Assembly (NCBI GenBank): GCA_021397835.1
Contig: JAJFZO010000862.1
Coordinates: 262,501-326,500 of the forward strand
Direction: 5' to 3'
DNA length: 64,000 nt
Origin: Moringa oleifera
Taxonomy: Eukaryota > Streptophyta > Magnoliopsida > Brassicales > Moringaceae
Shown here: positions 10,461 through 22,745 of the stretch, one piece after another
Layout: each line of letters opens with the position of its first letter
Numbering within the stretch: position 1 is the first letter of the stretch
Program-made: the position numbers and the translations under genes
The notes under the pieces: generated by a model
Database searches by the model: none
The model's input: the letters and a program-made list of their open reading frames with translations, nothing else
What the model was told of the DNA's origin: nothing

Positions 10461-10476
10461 GGCTCACGTCCACCGC
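10461..10476. other. Satellite A / satellite B junction with 7-bp microhomology
   Basis: Sequence up to about 10,464 follows the A consensus (GATGG, CCGTGG, CTGG, TTGGC). From 10,465 it follows B (CACGTCCACCGCCTCGAGGG). CCACCGC at 10,470-10,476 is found in both consensus sequences at this place, so the exact breakpoint cannot be fixed within it. The join is abrupt, with no target-site duplication that I can see. Confidence 0.85.
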
Positions 10477-13400
10477 CTCGAGGGCCTACGATGAAGCACT
10501 CCACATGCTCGAAATTCCCCCCAACGATTTGGCCGTCGCGTAGCATGCATCATCGTTAGCTTTACCGCCCACACAGTCGAGCTAGTGTGGCCACATCCCA
10601 GTACATTATCCCACGATTCTTCTCATTTCGTTGCCCACGTTTTTTCCATCGATGAGGCCTTTGCAGCAAGGGTGTCACGCCTTGCCCAGGCTGGCCGTGT
10701 GGCTCGCTCGTTGCTAACAGTCGACGATCGTGTCGTCGATCGCGCTGCGCAATGAGGCCGCCTAGGCAAGACTAAGCGTCGGGATCTAACCCGACGTCCG
10801 TCGCCTCGAGGGACTACGATGAAGCACCCCGCATGCTCGAAATTCTCCCAAATGATTTGGCCCTCGTGGAGCATGCATCATCGTTAGCTTCACCGGCCAC
10901 ACCGTCGAGCTTGTGCAGCCACATCCCAGCTCATTATCCCACGATTTTTCTCATTTCGTTGCCCATGTTTTTCCCATCGATGAGGCCTTGGCAGCTGGGG
11001 TGTCACGCCATGCCCAGGTTGGCCGTGTGGCTCGCTCGTTGCTAATGGTCGACGATCGTGTCGTCGATCGCGCTGCGCTGTGAGTCTGCCTAAGCAAGAC
11101 TAAGCATCTGGATCTAACCCAACGTTCGTCGCCTCGAGGGACTGCGATGAAGAACCCTGCATGCTCGAAATTCCCCCCAACGATTTTGCCCTCACGTAGC
11201 ATGCATCATCGTTAGCTTCACCGCCCACACCGTCGAGCTTGTATAGCCACATCCCAGCACATTATCTCACGATTCTTCTCATTTCGTTGCCCACGTTTTT
11301 CCTATCGATGAGGCCTTGGCAGAAGGGGTGTCACGCCTTGCCCAGGCTGGCCGTGTGGCTTGCCCATTGCTAACGGCCGACAATCGTGTCGTCGATCGCG
11401 CTGCGCATCGAGTCCGCCGAGGCAAGCCTGGGCGTCGGGATCCTGCCCCACGTCTGCCTCTCGAGGGCCTGCGAAGCACTCCACATGATCGAAATCCCCC
11501 CAGCGATTTGGCCCTCACGTAGCATGCATCATCGTTTGCTTCGCCGCCCATACCGTCGAGTTTGCGTAGCCGCATCCCAGCTCATTATCCCACAATTTTC
11601 TCCTTTTGTTGCCCACATTTTTCCCACCGATGAGGCCTTGGCAGCAGGGGTGTCACGCCTTGCCCAGGCTGGCCGTGTGGCTCGCTCGTTGCTAATGGTC
11701 GACGATTGTGTCGTCGATCGCACTGCGCAACGAGTCCGCCTTGGCAAAACTAAACGTCGGGATCTAACCAGACGTCCGTCGCCTCGAGGGACTGCGATGA
11801 AGCACCCCGCATGCTCGAAATTCCCCCAAACGATTTGGTCCTCGCGTTGCATGCATCATCGTTAGCTTCACCGGCCACACCGTCGAGCTTGTGTAGCCAC
11901 ATCCTAGTACATTATCCCATGTTTTTTCTCATTTCGTTGCCCACGTTTATCCCATCGATGAGGCCTTGGCAACAGGGTTGTCACGCCTTGCCCAGGCTGG
12001 CCGTGTGGCTCGCTTGTTGCTAACGGTCGACGATCGTGTCGTCGATCGCGCTGCGCAACGAGGCCGCCTAGGCAAGGCTAAGGGTCGGGATCTAACCCGA
12101 CATCTGTCGCCTCGAGGGACTGCGATGAAGCACTCCGCATCCTCCAAATTCCCCCAAACGATTTGGCTCTCGCGTAGCATGCATCATCGTTAGCTTCGCC
12201 ACCACACCGTCGAGCTTGTGTAGCCACATCCCAACTCATTATCCCACGATTTTTCTCATTTTGTTGCCCATGATTTTCCCATCGATGAGGCCTTGGCAGC
12301 AGGGGTGTCACGCATTGCCCAGGTTGGCCGTGTGGCTTGCTCATTGCTAATGGCCGACGATCATGTCGTCGATCGCGCTGCGCAACGAGTCTGCCTAGGC
12401 AAGCCTGGGCATCAGGATCTAGCCAGGCGTCTGCCACCTCGAGGGCCTGCGACGAAGCACTCCGCATGCTGGCAATCCCCCCAGCGATTTGGCCCTCGCG
12501 TAGCATGCATAATCGTTAGCTTCGTCGTCCACCATCGAGTTTGTCTAGCCACATCCCAGCTCATTATCTCACAACTTCTCTCATTTCGTTGCCCACGTTT
12601 TACCGACCGATGAAGCCTTGGCAGCAACAAATTCCCGCCTTGCCCAGGCTGGCCGCGTGGCTTGCTCATTGCTAACGGCCGACGATCATGTCGTCGATCG
12701 CGCTGCGCAACGAGTCCGCCTAGGCAAGCCTGAGTGTCAAAATCCAACCCCACGTCCGCCGCCTCGAGGGCCTGTGACGAAGCACTCTGCATGCTTAAAA
12801 TTTCCCCAAACGATTTGGCCCTCGCGTAGCATGCATCATCGTTAGCTTCGCTGCCACAGCGACAAGCTTGTGTAGCCACATCCCAGCTCATTATACCACA
12901 ATTTTTCTCATTTCGTTGCCCATGTTTTTCCCACCAATGAGGCCTTGGCAGCAGGGGTGTCACGCCTTGCCCAGGCTGGCCGTGTGGCTTGCTCATGGCT
13001 AACGGCCGACGATCGTGTCGTCGATCGCACTGCGCAATGAATCCGGCTAAGCAAGCCTGGGCGTCGGGATCCAGCCCCGCGTCCGCCACCTCGAGGGCCT
13101 GCAACAAAGCACTCCGCATGCTGGAAATCCCCCCAGCGATTTGGCCCCCGCGTAGCATGCATCATTGTTAGCTTTGCCGTCCACACCATCGAGTTTGTCT
13201 AGCCACATCCTAGCCCATTATCCCACAATTTCTCTCGTTTCGTTGCCCACGTTTTTCCCACCGATGAGGCCTTGGCAGCAAGGGTGTCACGCCTCGCCCA
13301 GGCTGGCCGTGTGGCTCGCTCGTTGCTAACGGTCGACGATCGAGTCGTCGATCGCGCTACGCAACGAGTCCGCCTAGGCAAGACTAACCGTCGGGATCTG

Positions 13401-16400
13401 ACCCGACGTCTGTCGCCTCGAGGGACTACGATGAAGCACCCCGCATGCTCGAAATTCCCCCAAACGATTTGACCCTCGCATAGCATGCATCATCGTTAGC
13501 TTCACAGGCCACACCGTCGGGCTTGTGTAGCCACATCCCAGCTCATTATCCCACGATTTTTCTCGTTTCGTTGCCCATCTTTTTCCCATCGATGAGGCCT
13601 TGGCAGCAGGGGTGTCACGCCTTGCCCAGGCTGGCCATGTGGCTCGCTCGTTGCTACCGGCCGACGATCGTGTTGTCTATCGCGATGCGCAACTAGTCCG
13701 CCTAGGCAAGCATGATCGTCGGGAGTCAACCCCACGTCCGCCGCCTGGAGGGCCTGCGACGAAGCAATCCGAATGCTCGAAATCCCCCCCAACGATTTGG
13801 CCGTCGCGTAGCATGCATCATCGTTAGCTTCGCAGCCACACCGTCGAGCTTGTGTAGCCACATCCCAGCTTATTATCCCATGATTTTTCTCATTTCGTTG
13901 CCCATGTTTTTCCCATCGATGAGGCCTTGGCATCAGGGGTGTCACGCCTTGCCCAGGCCAGTAGTGTGGCTTGCTCCTTGCTAACGGTCGACGATCATGT
14001 CGTCGATCGCGCTACGTAACGAGCCCGCCTAGGCAAGCCTGAGCGTCGGGATTCAACCCCCACGTCCACCGCCTCGAGGGCCAGCGACGCAGCACTCTGC
14101 ATGCTCGAAATTCCCCCCAACGATTTGGCCGTCGCGTAGCATGCATCATTGTTAGCTTTACCGCCCACACAATCGAGCTTGTGTAGCCACATCCCAGTAC
14201 ATTATCCCACGATTCTTCTCATTTCGTTGCCCACGTTTTTTCCATCGATGAGGCCTTGGCAGCAGGGGTGTCACGCCTTGCCCAGGCTGGCCGTGCGGCT
14301 CGCTCGTTGCTAACAATCGACGATCGTGTCGTCGATCGCGCTGCGCAACGAGGCCGCCTAGGTAAGGCTAAGCGTCAGGATCTAACTTGACGTCTGTCGC
14401 CTCAAAGGACTACGATGAAGCACCCCACAGGCTCAAAATTCCCCCAAACGATTTGGCCCTTTCGTAGCATCCATCATCGTTAGCTTCACCGGCCACACCG
14501 TCGAGCTTGTGTAGCCACATCCCAGCTTATTATCCCGCGATTTTTCTCATTTCGTTGCCCATGTTTTTCCCATCGATAAAGCCTTGGCAGCAGGGGTGTC
14601 ACGCCTTGCCCAGGCTGGCCGTGTAGCTCGCTTGTTGCTGACAGTTGACGATCGTGTCGTCGATCGCGCTGCGCTACGAGTTCGCCTAGGCAAGACTAAG
14701 CGTCTGGATCTAACCCGATGTCCGTCGCCTCGAGGGACTGCGATGAAGCACCTCGCGTGCTCGAAATTCCCCCCAACTATTTTGCCCTCGTGTAGCATGC
14801 ATCATCGTTAGCTTCACCGCCCACACCGTCAAGCTTGTGTTGCCACATCCTAGCACATTATCCCACGATTCTTCTCATTTTGTTGCCCAAGTTTTTCCTA
14901 TCTATGAGGCCTTGGCAGAAGGGGTCTCACGCCTTACCCAGGCTGGCCGTGTGGCTTGGCCATTGGTAATGGCCGACAATCGTGTTGTCGATCGCACTGC
15001 GTATCGAGTCCGCCAAGGCAAGCCTGGGCGTCGGGATCCTGCCCCGCGTCTGCCGCTCGAGGGTCTGGGATGAAGCACTCCGCATGCTCGAAATCCCCCC
15101 AGCAATTTGGCCCTCGTGTAGCATGCATCATCGTTTGCTTCGCCGCCTATACCGTCGAGTTTCTGTAGCCGCATCCAGGCTCATTATCCCATAATTTCTC
15201 TCCTTTTGTTGCCCACATTTTTTCCACCGATGAGGCCTTGGCAGCAGGGGTGCCACGCCTTGCCCAGGCTGGCCGTGTGGCTCGCTCGTTGCTAACGATC
15301 GACGATCGTGTCATCGATCGCGCTGCGCAACGAGTCCGCCGAGGCAAGACTAACCGTCAGGATCTAACCCGATGTCTGTCGCTATGAGGGACTTCGATGA
15401 AGCACCCTGCATGCTCGAAATTCCCCCTAACTATTTTGCCCTCGCGTAGCATGCATCATCGTTAGCTTCACCGCCACATCATCGAGCTTGTGTAGAAATA
15501 TCCCAGCTCATTATCCCATGATTTTTCTCATTTCGTTGGCCATGTTTTTCCCATCGATGAGGCCTTGGCAGCAGGGGTGTCACGCTTTGCCTAGGCCAGC
15601 AGTGTGGCTCGCTCCTTGCTAACGGTCGACGATCGTGTCGTCGATCGCGCTACGTAATGAGCCCGCCTAGGCAAGCCTGAGCGTCGGGATTCAACCCCAC
15701 GTCCACCACCTCGAGGGCCTGCGACGAAGCACTCCGCATGCTCGAAATTCCCCCCAACGATTTGGTCGTCGCATAGCATGCATCATTGTTAGCTTTACCG
15801 CCCACACCGTCGAGCTTGTGTAGCCACATGCTAGTACATTATCCCACGTTTTTTCCCATTTCGTTGCCCACGTTTTTCCCATCGATGAGGCCTTGGCAGC
15901 AGGGTTGTCACGCCTTGCCCAAGCTGGCCGTGTGGCTCGCCCGTTGCTAACGGTCGACGATCGTGTCGTCGATCGTGCTGTGCAACGAGTCCGCCTAGGC
16001 AAGACTAAGCGTCGGGATCTAACCCGACGTCCGTCACCTCGAGGGACTACGATGAAGCACCCCGCATGCTCAAAATTCCCCTTTGGCCCTCGCGGAGCAT
16101 GCATCATCGTTAGCTTCACCGGCCACACCGTCGAGCTTGTGTAGCCACATCCCAGCTCATTATCCCACGATTTTTCTCATTTCGTTGCCCATGGATTTCC
16201 CATCGAAGAGGCCTTGGCAGCAGGGGTGTCATGGCTTGCCCAGGTTGGCCGTGTGGCTCGCTCGTTGCTAACGGTCGACGATCGTGTCGTCGATCGCGCA
16301 GCGGAACGAGTCCGCCTAAGCAAGACTAAGCGTCTGGATCTAACCCAACGTCCGTCACCTCGAGGGACTGCGATGAAGCACCCCGCATGCTCGAAATTCC

Positions 16401-17523
16401 CCCCAACGATTTTGCCCTCACGTAGCATGCATCATCGTTAGCTTCACCGCCCACACCGTCGAGCTTGTGTACCCACATCCTAGCACATTATCCTACGATT
16501 CTTCTCATTTCGTTGCCCACGTTTTTCCTATCGATGAGGCTTTGGCAGAAGGGGTCTCACATCTTGCCCAGGCTTGCCGTGTGGCTTGGCCATTGCTAAC
16601 GGCTGACAATCGTGTCGTCGATCGCGCTGCGCATCGAGTCCGCCTTGGCAAGCCTAGGCGTCGGGATCCTGCCCGTCGTTTGCCGCTCGAGGGCCTGCGA
16701 CGAAGCACACCGCATGTTCGAAATCCCCCCAGCGATTTGGCCCTCGCGTAGCATGCATCATCGTTCGCTTCGTCGCCCATACCGTCGAGTTTGGGTAGCC
16801 GCATCCCAGCTCATTATCCCACAATTTCTCTCCTTTTGTTTCCCACGTTTTTTCGATCGATGAGGCCTTGGTAGCAGGGGTGTCACACCTTGCCCAAGCT
16901 AGCCATGTGGCTCGCTCGTTGCTAACGGTCGACGATCGTGTCGTCGATCGCGCTGGGCAACGAGGCCGCCTAGGCAAGACTAAGCGTCGGGATCTAACCC
17001 GACGTCCGTCGCCTCGAGGGACTACGATGAAGCACCCCGCAGGCTCGAAATTCCCCCAAATGATTTGGCCCTCGCGTAGCATGAATCATCGTTAGCTTCA
17101 CTGGCCACACCGTCGAGCTTGTGTAGCCACATCCTAGTACATTATCCCACGTTTTTTCTCATTTCGTTGCCCATGTTTTTCCCATCGATGAGGCCTTGGC
17201 AGCAGGGGTGCCATGCCTTGCCCAGGTTGGCCGTGTGGCTCGCTCGTTGCTAACGGTCGACGATCGTGTCGCCGATCGCGCTGCATAACGAGTCCGCCTA
17301 GGCAAGACTAACCGTCAGGATCTAACCCGACGTTCGTCGCCACGAGGGACTGCGATGAAGCACCCCGCATGCTCAAAATTCCCCCAAACGATTTGGCCCT
17401 CGCGTTGCATGCATCATCGTTAGCTTCACCAGCCACACCGTCGAGCTTGTGTAGCCACATCCTAGTACATTATCCCACGTTTTTTCTCATTTCATTGCCC
17501 ACGTTTTTCCCATGGATGAGGCC
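10470..17523 (+). repeat. Satellite B, mixed units after the junction
   Basis: About 21 units of several subtypes in no strict short period that I can detect. The subtype with TTGGCAGAAGGGG occurs at 11,316, 14,912 and 16,542. The subtype with CCAGTAGTG or CCAGCAGTG followed by GGCTCGCTCCTTGC occurs at 13,927 and 15,565. Small deletions shorten some units: 11,316 to 11,638 is 322 bp, and 15,893 to 16,214 is 321 bp, the latter lacking about 7 bp of CCCAAACGATTTGG near 16,079. Divergence close to the satellite A junction is expected of an array edge. Confidence 0.85.
10828..10841 (-). other. CENP-B-box-like word, one base short
   Basis: Read on the minus strand this is TTCGAGCATGCGGG. The mammalian CENP-B box core is TTCG, four bases, A, two bases, CGGG; here there are three bases before the A. 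The word recurs in satellite B units with CACCCCGCATGCTCGAA. The spacing difference and the absence of an established plant CENP-B box make a functional match unlikely; it is recorded only as a near miss. Confidence 0.2.
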
Positions 17524-17540
17524 TTGGCAGCAGGGGTGTC

Positions 17541-17565
17541 ACGCTGACGTTTTCCCATCGACGGT
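17541..17565. repeat. Rearranged satellite B unit (internal replacement)
   Basis: After GGGGTGTCACGC the expected CTTGCCCAGGCTGGCC and CTCGCTCGTTGC segments are absent. In their place is TGACGTTTTCCCATCGACGG, whose CGTTTTCCCATCGA part matches the CGTTTTTCCCATCGA segment found elsewhere in the unit. The unit is 307 bp (17,524-17,830). This looks like a template switch within or between units rather than a simple deletion. Confidence 0.75.
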
Positions 17566-20500
17566 TGACGATTGTGTTGTCGATCGCGCTGCGCTACGAG
17601 TCCGCCTAGGCAAGACTAAGCGTCTGGATCTAACCCGACGTCCGTCGCCTCGAGGGACTGCGATGAAGCACCCCGCATGCTCGAAATTCCCCCTAATTAT
17701 TTTGCCCTCGCGTACCATGCATCATCGTTAGCTTCACCGCTACCTCGTCGAGCTTGTGTAGCCACATCCCAGCTCATTATCCCATGATTTTCCTCATTTT
17801 GTTGCCCAAGTTTTTCCCATCGATGAGGCCTTGGCAGCACGGGTGTCACGCCTTGCCCAAGCCAGCAGTGTGGCTCGCTCCTTGCTAACGGTCGACGATC
17901 GTGTCGTCGATCGTGCAACGCAACGAGCCCGCCTAGGCAAGCGTGATCGTCGAGACTCAACCCCACGTCCATCGCCTCGAGGGACTACGATGAAGCACCC
18001 CGCAGGCTTAAAATTCCCCCCAACGATTTGGCCGTCGCGTAGCATGCATCATTGTTAGCTTTACCGCCCACACCGTCGAGCTTGTGTAGCGACATCATAG
18101 TACATTATCACACGTTTTTTCTCATTTCGTTGCCCATGTTTTTCCCATCGATGAGGCCTTGGCAGCAGGGGTGGCATGCCTTGCCCAGGCTGACCGTGTG
18201 GCTCGCTCGTTGCTAACGGTCGACGATTGTGTCGTCGATCGCGCTGCGCAACGAGTCCGCCAAGGCAAGACTAACCGTCGGGATCTAACCCGACGTCTGT
18301 CGCCACGAGGGACTGCGATGAAGCACCCCGCATGCTCGAAATTCCCCCGAACGATTTGGCCCTCGCGTTGCATGCATCATCGTTAGCTTCACCGGCCACA
18401 CCGTCGAGCTTGTGTAGCCACATCTCAGCTATTTATCCAACGATTTTTCTCATTTCGTTGCCCATGTTTTTCCCATCGATGAGGCCTTGGCAGCAGGGGT
18501 GTCACTCCTTGCCCAGGTCGGCCGTGTGGCTCGCTCGTTGCTAACGGTCGACGATCGTGTCGTCGATCGCGCTGCGCAATGAGTCCGCCTAGGCAACACT
18601 AACCGTCGGGATCTAACCCGACGTCCGTCGCCACGAGGGACTGCGATGAAGAACCCCGCATGCTCGAAATTCCCCCTAACTATTTTGCCCTCGCGTATCA
18701 TGCATCATCGTTAGCTTCACCACCACATCGTCGAGCTTGTGTAGCCACATCCCAGCTCATTATCCCATGATTTTCCTAATTTCGTTGCCCATGTTTTTCC
18801 CATCGATGAGGCCTTGGTAGCTGGGGTGTTGCGCCTTGCCCTGGCCGGCAGTGTGGCTCGCTCCTTGCTAACGGTCGACGATCGCGTAGTCGATCGCACT
18901 ACGTAACAAGCCTGCCTAGGCAAGCCTGAGCGTCGGGATTCAACCCCACGTCCATCGCCTCGAGGGCCTGCGATGAAGCACTCCGCATGCTCGAAATTCC
19001 CCCCAAAGATTTGGCCGTCGCGTAGTATGCATCATTGTTAGCTTTACCGTCCACACCGTCGAGCTTGTGTAGCCACATCCTAGTACATTATCTCATGTTT
19101 TTTCTCATTTCGTTGCCCATGTTTTTCCCATCGATGAGGCCTTGGCAGCAGGGGTGTCACGCCTTGCCCAGGCTGACCGTGTGGCTCGCTTGTTGCTAAC
19201 GGTCGACGATCGTGTCGTCGATCGCACTGCGCAACGAGTCCGCCTAGGCAAGACTAACCGTCGGGATCTAACCAGACATCCATCCACGAGGGACTGCGAT
19301 GAAGCACCCCGCATTTTCGAAATTCCCCCAAATGATTTGGCCCTCGCGTTGCATGCATCATCGTTAGCTTCACCGGCCACACCATCGAGCTTGTGTAGCC
19401 ACATCCCAGCTCATTATCTGACGATTTTTCTCATTTCGTTGCCCATGTTTTTCCCATCAATGAGGCCTTGGCAGCAGGGGTGACACGCCTTCCCCAGGTC
19501 AGCCGTGTGGCTCGCTCGTTGCTAACGATCGACGATCGTGTTGTCGATCGCGCTGCGCTACGAGTCCGCCTAGGCAAGACTAAGCGTCGAGATCTAACCC
19601 GACGTCCGTCGCCACGAGGGACTGCGATGAAGCATCCCGCATGCTCGAAATTCCCCCTAACTATTTTGCCCTCGCGTACCATGCATCATCGTTAGCTTCA
19701 CCGCCACATCGTCGAGCTTGTGTAGCCACATCCCAGCTCATTATCCCATGATTTTCCTCATTTCGTTGCCCATGTTTTTCCCATCGATGAGGCCTTAGCA
19801 GTAGGGGTGTCACGCCTTGCCCAGGCCAGCAATGTGGCTCGCTCCTTGCTAACGGTCGACGATCGTGTCGTCGATTGCGCTACGTAACGAGGCCGCCTAG
19901 GCAAGCTTGAGCGTCGGGATTCAACCCCACGTCCACCGCCTTGAGGGCCTGCAATGAAGCACTCTGCATGCTCGAAATTCCCCCCAACAATTTGGCCGTC
20001 GCATAGCATGCATCATTTTTAGCTTTACCGGCCATACCGTCGAGCTTGTGTAGCCACATCCTAGTACATTATCCCACGTTTTTTCTCATTTTGTTGCCCA
20101 CGTTTTTCCCATCGATGAGGCCTTGGCAGCATGGTTGTCTCGCCTTGCCCAGGCTGGCCGTGTGGCTCGCTCATTGCTAACGGTCGACGATCGTGTCGTC
20201 GATCGCGCTGTGCAATGAGTCCGCCTAGGCAAGACTAAGGGTCGGGATCTAACCCGACGCCCGTCGCCTCGAGGGACTACGATGAAGCACCCTGCATGCT
20301 CGAAATTCCCCCAAACGATTTAACCCTCGCTGAGCATGCATCATCGTTAGCTTCACCGGCCACACCGTTGAGCTTGTGCAGCCACATCCCAGCTCAGTAT
20401 CCCACGATTTTTCTCATTTCGTTGCCCATGTTTTTCCCATTGAAGAGGCCTTGGCAGCAGGGGTGTCACGCCTTGCCCAGGTTGGCCGTGTGGCTCGCTC

Positions 20501-21665
20501 GTTGCTAACGGTCGACGATCGTGTCGTCGATCGCGCTGCGCAACAAGTCCGCCTAAGCAAGACTAAGCGTCTGGATCTAACCAAACGTCTGTCGCCTCGA
20601 GGGACTGCGATGAAGCACCCCGCATGCTCGAAATTCCCCGCAACGATTTTTCCCTCGCGTAGCATGCATCATCGTTAGCTTCACCGCCCACACCGTCGAG
20701 CTTATGTAGCCACATCCCAGCACATTATCCCACGATTCTTCTCATTTCGTTGCCCACGTTTTTCCTACCGATGAGGCCTTGGCAGAAGGGGTCTCACGTC
20801 TTGCCCAGGCTGGCCGTGTGGCTTACCCATTGCTAACGGTCGACAATCGTGTAATCGATCGCGCTGCGCATCGAGTCCGCCTAGGCGTCGGGATCCTGCC
20901 CCTCGTTTGTCGCTCGAGGGCCTGCGACGAAGCACTCCGCATGCTCGTAATCCCCCCAACGATTTTGCCCTCGCGTTGCAGGCATCATCGTTAGCTTCGC
21001 CGCCCATACCGTCGAGTTTGTGTAGCCGCATCCCAGCTCATTATCCCATAATTTCTCTCCTTTCGTTGCCCACGTTTTTTCGACCGATGAGGCCTTGGCG
21101 GCAGGGGTGTCACGCCTTGCCCAGGCTGGCCGTGTGGCTCGCTCGTTGCTAACGGTCAACGATCGTGTCGTCGATCGCGCTGCGCAACGAGGCCGCCTAG
21201 GCAAGACTAAGCGTCGGGAACTAACCCGACGTCCGTCGCCTCGAGGGACTACGATGAAGCACCCCGCAGGCTCAAAATTCCCCCAAACAATTTGGCCCTC
21301 GCGTAGCATGCATCATCGTTAGCTTCACCGGCCACACCGTCGAGCTTGTGTAGCCACATCCCAACTCATTATCCCGCGATTTTTCTCATTTCGTTGCCCA
21401 TGTTTTTCCCATCGATCAGGCCTTGGCAGCAAGGGTGTCACGCCTTTCCCAGGCTGCCCGTGTGGCTCGCTCGTTGCTGACGGTTGACGATCGCGTCGTC
21501 GATCGCGCTGCGCTACGAGTCCGCCTAGGCAAGACTAAGCGTCTGGATATAACCCGACGTCCGTCGCCTTGAGGGACTGCGATGAAGCACCCCGCATGCT
21601 CGAAATTCCCCCTAACTATTTTGCCCTCGCGTAGCATGCATCATCGTTAGCTTCACCGCCACATT

Positions 21666-21693
21666 GTCGAGCTTGTGTTGTCGAGCTTGTGTA
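21666..21693 (+). repeat. 14-bp tandem duplication in a satellite B unit
   Basis: GTCGAGCTTGTGTT at 21,666-21,679 is followed by a copy starting at 21,680 (last base differing). Slippage is the simplest cause. Only this unit carries it, so it has not spread. Confidence 0.85.
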
Positions 21694-22745
21694 GCCACAT
21701 CCCAGCTCATTATCCTATGATTTTTCTCATTTCGTTGCCCATTTTTTTCCCATCGATGAGGCCTTGGCAGCAGGGGTGTTACGCCTTGCCCAAGCCAGCA
21801 GTGTGGCTCGCTCCTTGCTAACGGTCGACGATCGTGTCATCGATCGCGCTACGTAACGAGCCCGCTTAGGCAAGCGTGATCGTCGGGACTCAACCCACGT
21901 CCACCGCCTCAAGGGCCTGCGACGAAGCACTCCGCATGTTCAAAATTCCCCCCAACGATTTGGCCGTTGCGTAACATGCATCATTGTTAGCTTTACCGCC
22001 CACACCGTCGAGCTTGTGTAGCCACATCCTAGTACATTATCCCACGTTTTTTCTCATTTCGTTGCCCACGTTTTTCCCATCGATGAGGCCTTGGCAGCAG
22101 GGGTGTCACGCCTTGCCCAGGCTGGCCGTGTGGCTAGGTCGTTGCTAACGGTCGACGATCGTGTCGTCGATCGCGCTGCGCAACGAGGCCGCCTAGGCAA
22201 GACTAAGCGTCGGGATCTAACCCGACGTCCGTCGCCTCGAGGGACTACGATGAAGCACCCCGCAGGCTCGAAATTCCCCTAAACAATTTGGCCCTCGCGT
22301 AGCATGCATCATCGTTAGCTTCACCGGCCACACCGTCGAGCTTGTGTAGCCACATCCCAACTCATTATCCCGCGATTTTTCTCATTTTGTTGCCCATCTT
22401 TTTCCCATCGATCAGGCCTTGGCAGCAGGGGTGTCACGCCTTTCCAAGGCTGGCCGTATGGCTCACTCGTTGCTGACGGTTGACGATCGTGTCGTCGATC
22501 GCGCTGCGCTACGAGTCCGCCTAGGCAAGACTAAGCGTCTGGATCTAACCCGACGTCCGTCGCCTCGAGGGACTGCGATGAAGCACCCCGCATGCTCGAA
22601 ATTCCCCCTAACTATTTTGCCCTCGCGTAGCATGCATCATCGTTAGCTTTACCGCCACATCGTCGAGCTTGTGTAGCCACATCCCAGCTCATTATCCCAT
22701 GATTTTCCTCATTTCGTTGCCCATGTTTTTCCCATCGATGAGGCC

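Larger units (their letters stand above)
879..10469 (+). repeat. Satellite A array, about 182-bp unit, about 53 copies
   Basis: Head-to-tail units all face one way. Each runs roughly: TGGCTCGCTCGCTGGGCAC, a G-tract block (GGGACAGGGACGAGGGGG), GATGGGCGCCCGTGG, CTGGCTGGCGCGCCCACCG, CTGGGCACTTGGCCCATGC, CTGCTGGGGGCTGCCTGGGC, TGCCTCCCGTGCCCAGGG. Repeated landmarks fall 182 bp apart over most of the array. Composition is strongly GC-rich: 42 of 60 bases in 2,761-2,820. The unit length is close to one plant nucleosome repeat. Units at the left edge are the most diverged. There are no inserted elements. Long frames crossing units are not genes, because 182 is not a multiple of 3 and the frame shifts at each unit. 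Confidence 0.97.
7701..10469 (+). repeat. Satellite A, right part of array
   Basis: About 15 units, mostly 182 bp. Two adjacent units at about 8,400-8,750 share GGGGCTTCCTGGGCATTTC with the four-unit block and form a short local duplication. Some units have CTCACGATGG in place of CTCGTGATGG. A unit with a 29-bp internal tandem duplication lies at 9,127-9,184. The array stops abruptly in the middle of a unit at the junction with satellite B. No gene seen. Confidence 0.85.

Noticed and set aside
879..10469. Satellite A as rDNA intergenic spacer subrepeats
   Set aside because: The composition is compatible, but no 18S, 25S or 5S sequence or RNA polymerase I promoter is present and the array is flanked by satellite B.
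441..10476. Satellite A block as a transposon with terminal repeats
   Set aside because: I found no matching terminal repeats or target-site duplication at the two ends, and part of a B unit is missing.
10828..10841. CENP-B box in satellite B
   Set aside because: TTCGAGCATGCGGG has three, not four, bases between TTCG and the conserved A, and canonical CENP-B boxes are not established in plants.
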